From NCBI GenBank assembly GCA_021731345.1, contig JAKFXO010000112.1, positions 1-6,678 on the forward strand: DNA of 6,678 bases, written 5' to 3'. The notes under the pieces were generated by a model. That model did no database searches, was not told where the DNA came from, and worked only from the letters and a program-made list of their open reading frames with translations. The DNA comes from Candidatus Peribacterales bacterium (GTDB lineage: Bacteria > Patescibacteriota > Gracilibacteria > Peribacterales > Peribacteraceae). The position numbers were made by a program, and so were the translations under genes. Shown here one piece after another: positions 1 to 5,140 of the stretch. Each line of letters starts with the position of its first letter. Position 1 is the stretch's first letter.

Positions 1-612
1 TCCCACACCAACCGAAATAATGACTGCAAAGATGACAACAAGTACGCCACTTTCGAGGCTGCTCAAAAGCTCCATGGCAGCGCCGTACTGCCTGCCACCC
101 CACCATCCTGCAAGTCCTAGAATAAAGTTACGTGGGAGACAGCCAAGGAAGCTCCAGATGATGTACTTACCGACTGGAATGCGCGCGAGTCCTGAAAAGA
201 TGGAGACTGCGAGTGACGGAAGACCAGGGATGGCGCGAGTCACAAAGATGCCGATTTCGGCTGACGATGCTTTTTCCATCCGTTTCTGCATAGCTTCAAT
301 GCTTGACCACTTGAGCCCGAGGTATTTACCAAAGCGCTCTACTGCGACTTTTTCACCAATACGCGCAAGGAAGTAAGGGAAGAGCGAACCGATTGTGATG
401 CCAGCGGATGCTGGAAGCATGATCTTAAAGATGATGACTATGATCGCATCCCATCCCTGCAGACCTTGTGTCAAAAGGATGCTCGAACTGAAGACGACGA
501 GTGTAGAAGGAATCGGTGCGATGATTTCTTCCACAATGCTTGCAAGAAAAATGCCGAGGGCTCCGTAGGCTTGTACGAGCGGTTCGATGTGATGCACGAG
601 GGAGCTGAACAT
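1..612 (-). CDS. DedA/VTT-family integral membrane protein, C-terminus cut by window edge
   Basis: Reading the minus strand from ATG at 612 gives 204 uninterrupted codons to the left edge, so the C-terminus is missing. The protein is strongly hydrophobic. DedA/VTT hallmarks visible are an early acidic and proline pair (EEIIAPIPS, residues 28-36), a later RAIPGLPSLAV segment (126-136) like the family's R-x-x-P-G block, and a glycine-rich end, GLAGWWGGRQYG (166-177). Known family role: inner-membrane proteins tied to proton-motive-force-dependent lipid handling such as undecaprenyl-phosphate or phospholipid flipping; the substrate here cannot be told. It begins 45 nt after the tRNA-Ala CCA end on the same strand, so it may be read from the tRNA promoter. 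No Shine-Dalgarno and no good TANNNT box precede this ATG. An in-frame TTG lies about 12 codons upstream, next to the tRNA end, but is less likely. Family call is firm; function is general. Confidence 0.9.
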   Translation of the reverse strand, partial: MFSSLVHHIEPLVQAYGALGIFLASIVEEIIAPIPSTLVVFSSSILLTQGLQGWDAIIVIIFKIMLPASAGITIGSLFPYFLARIGEKVAVERFGKYLGLKWSSIEAMQKRMEKASSAEIGIFVTRAIPGLPSLAVSIFSGLARIPVGKYIIWSFLGCLPRNFILGLAGWWGGRQYGAAMELLSSLESGVLVVIFAVIISVGVG

Positions 613-657
613 ACGGTGGTGGAAGTGAATATGTCTGAAAGCTTCGAGAGTCAAAAG

Positions 658-733
658 TGGTGGAGCTCAGGGGACTCGAACCCCTCACCTCTTCCATGCC
701 ATGGAAGCGCTCTACCAGATGAGCTAGAGCCCC
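658..733 (-). tRNA. tRNA-Ala (anticodon GGC), CCA encoded
   Basis: The minus strand from 733 to 658 folds as a full cloverleaf of 76 nt including CCA. The acceptor stem GGGGCTC pairs with GAGCTCC and contains the G3-U70 wobble that AlaRS recognises. The D stem is GCTC/GAGC. The anticodon stem CTTCC/GGAAG carries loop ATGGCAT, giving anticodon GGC, which reads GCC and probably GCU. The T arm is AGGGG-TTCGAGT-CCCCT. Discriminator A is at 661 and CCA (658-660) is genomically encoded. No intron is seen. It lies upstream of the DedA-type gene on the same strand. Open frames on both strands over this region are products of translating the tRNA. Confidence 0.98.
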
Positions 734-737
734 ACAG
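716..737. repeat. Direct repeat copy A: tRNA-Ala 5' end plus 4-bp flank
   Basis: This 22-bp stretch covers the first 18 nt of the tRNA (acceptor 5' strand and start of the D arm) plus 4 bp of upstream flank. It is repeated identically and in the same orientation at 815-836. The similarity extends 4 bp further with one mismatch. This copy is part of the intact tRNA gene. Confidence 0.9.
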
Positions 738-748
738 GGGGATGTCTG

Positions 749-777
749 ACTGTACAAATAATGAATGTCGAGCGCAA
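749..777 (-). promoter_or_regulatory. Candidate promoter for tRNA-Ala
   Basis: On the minus strand, TTGCGC (777-772) and TACAGT (754-749) are separated by exactly 17 bp, the canonical sigma-70-type spacing. The -10 box would place transcription start near 742, about 9 nt before the tRNA 5' end. Each hexamer matches consensus only moderately (about four of six), so this rests mainly on spacing and position. Confidence 0.4.
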
Positions 778-814
778 TTTTCTTTCTCTGTTCGCCTCGC
801 TGCGCTCGGCGGGG

Positions 815-836
815 CAGATGAGCTAGAGCCCCACAG
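815..836. repeat. Direct repeat copy B: orphan fragment of the tRNA-Ala 5' end
   Basis: Exact 22-bp copy of 716-737, 99 bp away. On the minus strand it begins as the tRNA does (GGGGCTCTAGCTCATCTG) but then runs into CCCCGCCGAGCGC, which cannot form the rest of a tRNA, so it is a fragment and not a second gene. A shorter 9-bp piece, AGCCCCACA, occurs a third time at 871-879. Likely origins are a decayed second tRNA copy or a recombination duplication. Because it copies the 5' end and not the 3' end, it does not look like a standard tRNA-integrase attachment site. Confidence 0.85.
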
Positions 837-953
837 AGGGTTTCCGGTCTACAGAATGATCAATTGCGAAAGCCCCACAAACTGGAGCCGACACACTGTA
901 CGTTGGTTTTGGTCTACCTTCAACCCAACACAGCCCATTCTGAGTTTCCTGAC

Positions 954-982
954 TTTTCACTTTTCACTTTCCGCTTTACACT
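954..982 (+). promoter_or_regulatory. Candidate leaderless promoter of purE
   Basis: TACACT at 977-982 ends 6 nt before the purE ATG at 989, so transcription would start at or next to the start codon. Seventeen bp upstream is TTTTCA (954-959), a weak -35 match with four of six bases. No Shine-Dalgarno lies before the ATG, which fits leaderless initiation. The same box-to-start spacing is seen at several other genes in this window. Confidence 0.5.
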
Positions 983-988
983 TCGTGC

Positions 989-1441
989 ATGCCTACCGTC
1001 ACCTTCCTCCTCGGATCAAAAGTCGATATTGATTTCGCCAAGAAAATCGCAGCGATGCTCGAAGAATATCAGGTCTCCTCGGAGATCATCGTAGCGTCTG
1101 CTCACAAGGTTCCTGAAAAAGTAGTGCAGGTCATCGAAAAGCTGAACGCTCGCACCGAGCCAACGGTCGTTGTGACATGCGTTGGCATGAGCAATGGACT
1201 CGGAGGAGTTGTCGCGGGTTCGTGCGTTCACCCAGTCGTGAACTGCCCTCCTCATGCCGACCTGCAGGAATACTTGGTCGATATCCACTCGTCACTCCGT
1301 ATGCCATCCGATGTTCCGGTGATGACTGTGACCGGCTACAAGAACGCTGCGCTGGCTACACTGCGTATTCTCGCTGAGAGCGATAAAGCTTTGCAGAAAA
1401 AGCTCATCGAGCGCATCAAGAAGATCAAGGCGGAGTATTAG
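989..1441 (+). CDS. purE: PurE, class II-like (animal PAICS-like) AIR carboxylase
   Basis: This 150-residue cytosolic protein is a stand-alone PurE domain of normal length. It acts in de novo purine synthesis, forming carboxyaminoimidazole ribonucleotide. Visible motifs are an N-terminal nucleotide-phosphate loop FLLGSKVD (6-13; usual form GSxSD, here V replaces the second S), ASAHK (36-40), a central GMSNGLGGVVAG (66-77), NCPP (85-88) and DIHSSLRMPS (98-107). Typical bacterial class I PurE has SAHRTP, a GxAAHLPGM block and a PVIGVPV segment instead. The SNGLG / CPP / SSLR-P set matches the carboxylase half of animal PAICS, which uses CO2 directly and needs no PurK. Class assignment is from remembered motifs. 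A 91-residue ORF follows after 4 bp. The ATG has no Shine-Dalgarno but a TANNNT box 6 nt upstream. No other purine gene is in view. Confidence 0.93.
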   Translation: MPTVTFLLGSKVDIDFAKKIAAMLEEYQVSSEIIVASAHKVPEKVVQVIEKLNARTEPTVVVTCVGMSNGLGGVVAGSCVHPVVNCPPHADLQEYLVDIHSSLRMPSDVPVMTVTGYKNAALATLRILAESDKALQKKLIERIKKIKAEY

Positions 1442-1445
1442 TCGC

Positions 1446-1721
1446 ATGCACGACTTTGATACCTTCGAGCATCCTCTCGCCGCACCGGTGAATCGGGTGC
1501 TGCTAGCCATTGAATCTTTTGACGGAGCTCAAGGCCGTAGTGCCGAAGGAGCCAGAGAGGTACGAAATGCTCTGCAGCATCTTCTTGGCGTCCGTCAGGC
1601 CGAAAGCCCAAGCGGATCGGAAGAGATTGTCCCCCTCTTAAAGCCGCACGTCTTTGCGACTGGCTGGTCATCGGAACTCCTCGGCAACATTCATCGGGAA
1701 CTTCAATTCATCGTGGAATGA
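1446..1721 (+). CDS. Hypothetical 91-residue protein downstream of purE
   Basis: I do not recognise this protein. It is soluble, mostly predicted-helical by eye and mildly acidic, with no signal peptide, membrane segment or cysteine. A short central linker rich in Ser, Gly and Glu (54-60) separates an N-terminal helical part from a C-terminal part ending in an amphipathic stretch (SELLGNIHRELQF, 76-88). It starts 4 bp after the purE stop. An AAGGCGGAG sequence (1427-1435) ends 10 nt before its ATG, one of the few plausible Shine-Dalgarno sites here, which suggests co-translation from the purE message. It ends with TGA. Codon use resembles its neighbours. The tight coupling supports a real gene, but a spurious frame is possible; the competing minus-strand frame (1438-1671) is Arg-rich and less protein-like. 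Confidence 0.62.
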   Translation: MHDFDTFEHPLAAPVNRVLLAIESFDGAQGRSAEGAREVRNALQHLLGVRQAESPSGSEEIVPLLKPHVFATGWSSELLGNIHRELQFIVE

Positions 1722-1738
1722 CGGTGCTTTCCAGATGG

Positions 1739-1744
1739 TATGAT
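1739..1744 (+). promoter_or_regulatory. Candidate leaderless -10 box of the glycosylase gene
   Basis: TATGAT (five of six to TATAAT) ends 7 nt before the ATG at 1752. It therefore decides between two in-frame starts: the upstream ATG at 1740 lies inside this box, while 1752 is where a leaderless transcript would begin. A TGAC core (1719-1722) upstream could be part of a -35 at slightly short spacing. Confidence 0.5.
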
Positions 1745-1751
1745 CCCATCC

Positions 1752-2306
1752 ATGGAATTGACTCTTGATGTACTGAAAGAAAAACTCACCGCGTGGAAAG
1801 GGTGCGATCTTGCAAAGACTGCAAACCCGGTTTTTGGAGAGGGGAATCCGCATGCCAAAGTCATGTTTATAGGAGAGGCTCCTGGTGACAAAGAGAATGA
1901 ACAAGGACGCCCATTTGTTGGTGCAGCTGGAAAATTTTTAGATGATTTACTTGAGTCAATTGGCCTAAAGCGTGACGCGGTGTACATCAGTAATGTCGTC
2001 AAATTTCAGCCTCCAGAGAACAGGGATCCGAAACCACTGGAAAAAGAACAATGTTTACCATGGCTGATGCTAGAAATTGCACTGGTACAACCAAAAGTCA
2101 TTGTTCCACTAGGAAGGCATGCGCTCGCATACTTCCTTTCGGATATCACTATTTCCGATGCTCATGGAAAAGATTTTCATCTGACGGATTCAGTGACAGT
2201 GTTTCCTATCTATCACCCAGCTGCAGCGCTGCATAACGGCAGCCTTAGAAGCAGTCTTGCCACTGACTTTCGGGCACTAGGCGATTTTCTTCAGACTGTC
2301 GCATGA
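1752..2306 (+). CDS. udg: Family 4-like uracil-DNA glycosylase with two cluster cysteines replaced
   Basis: The 184-residue protein carries the family 4 pattern: a PVFGEGNP segment (26-33), the uracil-pocket loop GEAPG (41-45) followed by GRPFVG (52-57), SNVVK (80-84) with PPENRDP (87-93), VIVPLGRHA (116-124), and YHPAA (154-158), the usual HPx motif. It removes uracil from DNA to start base excision repair. Family 4 enzymes normally bind a [4Fe-4S] cluster through four cysteines: C-x2-C near the N-terminus, then the C of VVKC and a final C about 16 residues later. Here those positions read W15, C18, F85 and C101, so two ligands are missing. Spacing is preserved, so this is substitution and not misalignment. 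Start 1752 is preferred over 1740, which would add MIPS. The stop overlaps the next ATG as ATGA. Confidence 0.92.
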   Translation: MELTLDVLKEKLTAWKGCDLAKTANPVFGEGNPHAKVMFIGEAPGDKENEQGRPFVGAAGKFLDDLLESIGLKRDAVYISNVVKFQPPENRDPKPLEKEQCLPWLMLEIALVQPKVIVPLGRHALAYFLSDITISDAHGKDFHLTDSVTVFPIYHPAAALHNGSLRSSLATDFRALGDFLQTVA

Positions 2307-2665
2307 CATCCATCTTGGCGCGCATCGCCGTTGCAGCTGTGCTGTCACTGACATCACTCATTGTCATTTTGTTTCGCGTGAGCCCCCTCAGTGCACCCGC
2401 GCTTGCGGTGCCATTCTTCTTCCTCACCATTTTTCTCACGGTCTCTAGTTTCGGTACACTCTTTTGTTACGCCGTCTGGAGCAGGCTTTCTATGGAAGGC
2501 ATGGATAGCGGACGAAAGCTCTCCATTTCGCTTCGCGAGGGACTACTCATGGGTGGAGCGACCATTCTTTTGTTCCTGTTTCTACTGCTTGAGATTCTGA
2601 CGTGGTGGATCGGACTTCTGATCTATCTCATCTTCTTTCTGATCGAAATGGCGCTTCTTTCGTAA
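2303..2665 (+). CDS. Small four-helix membrane protein, uncharacterised
   Basis: A 120-residue protein with about four hydrophobic segments (roughly residues 5-24, 30-58, 80-98 and 100-118) and a short charged loop (SMEGMDSGRKLSISLREG, 63-80). Its layout, including SPLSAPALA early and SLREGLL ... LTWWIGLL later, resembles a family of roughly 120-residue uncharacterised membrane proteins I associate with CPR/Patescibacteria; that likeness is from memory. The start codon overlaps the glycosylase stop (ATGA, 2303-2306), so translation is probably coupled and both genes share a message. pheS follows 21 bp downstream. There is no catalytic motif, and the positive loop between helices 2 and 3 gives only a weak topology hint. 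Gene is secure; function unknown. Confidence 0.85.
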   Translation: MTSILARIAVAAVLSLTSLIVILFRVSPLSAPALAVPFFFLTIFLTVSSFGTLFCYAVWSRLSMEGMDSGRKLSISLREGLLMGGATILLFLFLLLEILTWWIGLLIYLIFFLIEMALLS

Positions 2666-2671
2666 GATCGT

Positions 2672-2677
2672 TATTCT
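2672..2677 (+). promoter_or_regulatory. Candidate -10 box immediately before pheS
   Basis: TATTCT ends 9 nt before the pheS ATG (2687), so transcription could start 0-3 nt upstream of the start codon. There is no Shine-Dalgarno before this ATG. No convincing -35 lies 16-18 bp upstream. The alternative is simple read-through from the glycosylase/membrane-protein message. Confidence 0.35.
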
Positions 2678-2686
2678 GTAGCCCTC

Positions 2687-3694
2687 ATGTCGCTTCCCGC
2701 CCCCTTCGACTCCTATATCGGCAAGATCGCCGTGGCACCTGATGCTGCAGCCTTAGAAGCGCTTCGTCTTGAGCTCTTTGGCCGCAAGGCTGGAGTTTTG
2801 ACGGTTGCCATGAAAGACCTCGGCGCCATGTCGCCGGAGGAGCGCAAAGCTCGTGGTCAGGAAATGAACGTGATCAAGTCCGAGATCGACGCTGCATTCG
2901 CATTGCGTGAAGGCGCTCTCGCTTCGGCGCAGCTCAGTTCACTCGCTAGTACCGACACGCTGGATGTGACACTCGATTTGCCGTCTGAAGATCGTGGTCA
3001 CCTTCATCCAGTGCACGAATTCATCCGTAAGGCCGAAGAGGCGTTTGGACGTATGGGTTTTGATACGGCACGCGGACCGGAGCTCGAGACTGAGCACTAC
3101 AACTTCAACATGCTCAATATCCCAGACACGCACCCAGCGCGCGATGCGCAGGATACGTTCTGGGTGTCGTCTCTGGATCGTACAGTGCTGCGCACGCACA
3201 CGTCTCCGGTTCAGATCCGCTACATGGAAAACAAGAAGCCGCCATTTCGCATGATTTGTACGGGCAAGGTGTACCGCAAAGATTCCGACGCAACGCACTC
3301 GCCGATGTTTCATCAGATCGAAGGACTTATGATTGGAAAAAAAGTTTCCATGGCCAACATGAAAGCAGTCATGGAGCAGGCCGTGCGAGAACTCATCTCA
3401 CCTGATGCTGAATTCCGCTGGAGGACGGGGTACTTCCCATTCGTGGAACCGGGGCTTGAAATGGACATGCGTTGGCGCGGTGATGAGTCCAAGAGCCGTG
3501 AAGGCCGTTGGCTCGAGATCGTCGGCTGCGGCATGGTGCACCCAAATGTGCTGAAAAATGTTGGTATCGATCCTGATGAGTATCAGGGATTTGCCTTCGG
3601 ATTCGGTGTTGAGCGCATGATTATGATTCGCAATCAGATCCCCGATCTCCGCTTGTTCTTCAGCGGAGACATGAGGTTCTTGAAACAGTTCTAG
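2687..3694 (+). CDS. pheS: Phenylalanyl-tRNA synthetase alpha subunit
   Basis: A 335-residue protein, the usual bacterial PheS length. The N-terminal ~100 residues are the helical tRNA-binding arm. The class II catalytic core follows: HPARDAQDTFW (149-159), TSPVQIR (172-178), motif 2 as FRMICTGKVYRKDSDATH (187-204) with FHQIEG (208-213), and motif 3 as GFAFGFGVERM (301-311), ending in the typical DLRLFFSGDMRFLKQF. PheS forms an alpha2-beta2 enzyme with PheT and charges tRNA-Phe with phenylalanine in the cytosol. Ala303 in the phenylalanine pocket region (GFAFG) is conserved. pheT is not next to it: the next gene, pyrE, is convergent, so the subunits are encoded apart or pheT is elsewhere. I see no room for a pheS leader peptide or T-box upstream. 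Confidence 0.98.
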   Translation: MSLPAPFDSYIGKIAVAPDAAALEALRLELFGRKAGVLTVAMKDLGAMSPEERKARGQEMNVIKSEIDAAFALREGALASAQLSSLASTDTLDVTLDLPSEDRGHLHPVHEFIRKAEEAFGRMGFDTARGPELETEHYNFNMLNIPDTHPARDAQDTFWVSSLDRTVLRTHTSPVQIRYMENKKPPFRMICTGKVYRKDSDATHSPMFHQIEGLMIGKKVSMANMKAVMEQAVRELISPDAEFRWRTGYFPFVEPGLEMDMRWRGDESKSREGRWLEIVGCGMVHPNVLKNVGIDPDEYQGFAFGFGVERMIMIRNQIPDLRLFFSGDMRFLKQF

Positions 3695-3707
3695 GATTTT
3701 GACACCA

Positions 3708-3743
3708 CATTCGCAGTAGCGAATGCTGAATCAGCATCTTTTT
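3708..3743 (+). terminator. Two overlapping hairpins and T-tract between pheS and pyrE
   Basis: Hairpin 1 is a perfect 7-bp stem with a 4-nt loop (CATTCGC-AGTA-GCGAATG, 3708-3725). Hairpin 2 is an almost perfect palindrome, ATGCTGA-A-TCAGCAT (3723-3737), followed by C and TTTTT (3739-3743). They share ATG at 3723-3725, so both cannot form fully at once. Hairpin 2 plus the T-tract reads as an intrinsic terminator for pheS, though the stem is AT-rich. Its T-tract overlaps the pyrE stop codon (3742-3744). On the minus strand neither hairpin is followed by a T-run, so it is less suited to end pyrE. Confidence 0.65.
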
Positions 3744-4386
3744 AGAGACCCAACTTTGTCGCCCAGCCCTCGGGGTCATGGGAAAATTTTCCGATCTGGT
3801 CAGCCTGCTCTTCCGTAATGCGCTCCTGTTTCAATGCAACCTCTAGGAGTGTCGTGATGGTCGCAAGTGGATGCAGTTTTACTTTCAGTTCACGACCTTT
3901 CTGAATACCGGATGCGAGCTGGTAGCTAAAGATAGAGACAATGTCTGTGACGATGCACTGACCTTCACCGCGCAGAGCTTCGACAGTGGCAGCCGAACTT
4001 TTCGCTGTGGAGATGAGATCTTCCACCACCACGACGTGCTTCTTTGGTTTCAAGTCTCCCTCAATGAGTTTCTTTGCGCCGTGCTCTTTTGGCTTTGCTC
4101 GAACATAGATGAATGGGAGCTTCATGCGGTCAGCGACGAGTGCTGCCCAACCGATGGCGGCAGTTGCGGTACCTGCAATGACATCAGCTTCGATGTGCAA
4201 ATGCTTCACGCGTGCGACAAGTGCATCTACGACAAAATCACGAGCCTCTGGGTGGCTGTAGATCATCCGGTTATCACAGTAGATGGGAGCTTTGAGTCCA
4301 CTCGTCCAGGTGAATGGGGGAGTGGTCGACAGTTTCACGGCGCCGATTGCGAGTAAGTATTCTGCGATGCGTTCTGCGTGCGGCAT
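3742..4386 (-). CDS. pyrE: Orotate phosphoribosyltransferase
   Basis: The 214-residue cytosolic enzyme joins orotate to PRPP to give OMP in pyrimidine synthesis. Visible motifs are FTWTSGLKAPIYCDNR (25-40), the catalytic flexible loop RAKPKEHG (96-103) with the conserved Lys100 and His102, and the PRPP-binding strand-loop VVVVEDLISTAKSS (118-131). In that loop the usual Gly after T is Ala (TAKSS instead of TGGS or TGKS), a mild departure near pyrophosphate. Length is normal. The frame stays open upstream to 4701, but that part overlaps rsmG and is not PyrE-like, whereas ATG at 4386 starts a normal N-terminus and has a TACTCT box 6 nt before it on the minus strand. It diverges from rsmG and converges on pheS. 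No other pyr gene is in view, so PyrE may serve salvage of orotate or a pathway encoded elsewhere. Confidence 0.96.
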   Translation of the reverse strand: MPHAERIAEYLLAIGAVKLSTTPPFTWTSGLKAPIYCDNRMIYSHPEARDFVVDALVARVKHLHIEADVIAGTATAAIGWAALVADRMKLPFIYVRAKPKEHGAKKLIEGDLKPKKHVVVVEDLISTAKSSAATVEALRGEGQCIVTDIVSIFSYQLASGIQKGRELKVKLHPLATITTLLEVALKQERITEEQADQIGKFSHDPEGWATKLGL

Positions 4387-4392
4387 GCTGCA

Positions 4393-4398
4393 AGAGTA
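4393..4398 (-). promoter_or_regulatory. Candidate leaderless -10 box of pyrE
   Basis: On the minus strand TACTCT ends 6 nt before the pyrE ATG (4386). At 17-bp spacing the -35 region would be TTTTTC (4421-4416), a poor match. There is no Shine-Dalgarno between the box and the ATG. The box supports 4386 as the true start rather than a longer protein. Confidence 0.45.
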
Positions 4399-4436
4399 GC
4401 AGCATGGAACGCCAAGAAAAATAGATCGTATGGTGC

Positions 4437-4442
4437 TAGAGT
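4437..4442 (+). promoter_or_regulatory. Candidate leaderless -10 box of rsmG
   Basis: TAGAGT ends 8 nt before the GTG start of rsmG at 4451. No Shine-Dalgarno is present. The 17-bp-spaced -35 position (4414-4419, AAGAAA) overlaps the -35 position of the divergent pyrE promoter, so the two genes may compete for polymerase. The box is the evidence for a GTG start here. Confidence 0.42.
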
Positions 4443-4450
4443 AGGCATCC

Positions 4451-5125
4451 GTGACTGTCTCAGAAACCAGACTTCGGCAGCTGATGGACGCTTTCCTTGT
4501 GGAAAACGGCAAGCTTAACCTGTCAGCACTGAGAACGCCTGAACTGTGTTGGACAGGGAACATTCTTGATTCCATCGCTTTTTTGCAGTCTTTTGATGCG
4601 TATCCTGATTTGAAAAAAGCGAAGAAGCTTCTCGACATCGGTACAGGGGGTGGTTTTCCACTCATGCCCTTGGCTCTTTGTTTGCCCGACACGCAGTGCA
4701 TCGGTATTGATGCAACTCAGAAGAAAGTAGATGCAGTCAAAAGAATTATTGCAGCTGTCGACATTCCAAATGCGTCACTCGTCTGCGGACGAACGGAGTC
4801 AGTAGGACACAGTGCTGAGTACCGTGCTCAGTTCGACGTTGTCACTGCTCGCGCCGTAGCGCCACTCTCCGTGCTTCTTGAGTACGCTGTGCCATTTTTG
4901 AAAGTTGGCGGACTCTGTGCTTTTTGGAAAAGCACGAAGATCGCAAGCGAACTCGCCGAGACTGCAGATGCACAAAAGAAATTGTCAGCTCCGTACATCG
5001 GAGCATTTCAGTATGAACTCCCTGAAAAGTGGGGTGAGCGCACCATCGTCTTTTTCAAAAAGACTGCAGCGACCTACAGTGACTATCCAAGGCGTACAGG
5101 CATACCGAAACAAGACCCGCTCTAA
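4451..5125 (+). CDS. rsmG: 16S rRNA m7G527 methyltransferase RsmG (GidB)
   Basis: This 224-residue protein uses S-adenosylmethionine to methylate N7 of G527 in 16S rRNA (E. coli numbering). It shows the RsmG N-terminal block NLSALRTPE ... NILDSIAF (23-44), the SAM-binding motif LLDIGTGGGFPLMPLAL (60-76, with a GG where many relatives have GA or SG), GIDATQKKVDAV (85-96), the TARAVAPLSVLLEY block (132-145), and the characteristic C-terminal YPRRTGIPKQDPL (212-224). E. coli RsmG is 207 residues, so length is normal. Translation starts at GTG with no Shine-Dalgarno. The gene is divergent from pyrE with 64 bp between and is followed by a 302-bp spacer before rlmE. It is not beside mnmG/gidA, its common partner elsewhere. 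Confidence 0.95.
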   Translation: MTVSETRLRQLMDAFLVENGKLNLSALRTPELCWTGNILDSIAFLQSFDAYPDLKKAKKLLDIGTGGGFPLMPLALCLPDTQCIGIDATQKKVDAVKRIIAAVDIPNASLVCGRTESVGHSAEYRAQFDVVTARAVAPLSVLLEYAVPFLKVGGLCAFWKSTKIASELAETADAQKKLSAPYIGAFQYELPEKWGERTIVFFKKTAATYSDYPRRTGIPKQDPL

Positions 5126-5140
5126 ATTCCTGGGATCGAT

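Larger units (their letters stand above)
734..988. other. Gene-free spacer between tRNA-Ala and purE
   Basis: I find no convincing protein gene in these 255 bp. It holds the tRNA promoter candidate (749-777), a GC-rich imperfect inverted repeat around 794-812 (CGCC ... GGCG arms enclosing TCGCTGCGCTC), the orphan tRNA fragment (815-836), a third AGCCCCACA word (871-879), and a T-rich block with TTTTCACTTTTCA (954-966) just before the purE -10 box. Open frames crossing it begin within the dedA/tRNA region and have no protein-like composition. Confidence 0.6.

Noticed and set aside
20..376. 118-codon plus-strand frame
   Set aside because: It lies antisense to the clear DedA/VTT reading frame, has no family features and is explained as a shadow.
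425..757. 110-codon open frame on minus and the long plus frame 466-1032 across the same region
   Set aside because: Both are translations of the tRNA-Ala gene and its surroundings (for example AHLVERFHGMEEVRGSSPL, a familiar false protein from tRNA genes). The true content is tRNA plus the dedA-type gene in another frame.
716..836. tRNA-associated attachment site of an integrated element
   Set aside because: The repeat copies the tRNA 5' end, not the 3' end typical for integrase sites, the copies are only 99 bp apart, and no integrase or cargo genes lie between them.
815..840. Second tRNA-Ala gene
   Set aside because: Only the first 18 nt match; no anticodon arm, T arm or acceptor 3' strand follows on the minus strand.
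4387..4701. N-terminal extension of pyrE by about 105 codons on minus
   Set aside because: The extra part overlaps the start of rsmG, does not resemble PyrE, and ATG 4386 already gives a standard length with a -10 box just upstream.
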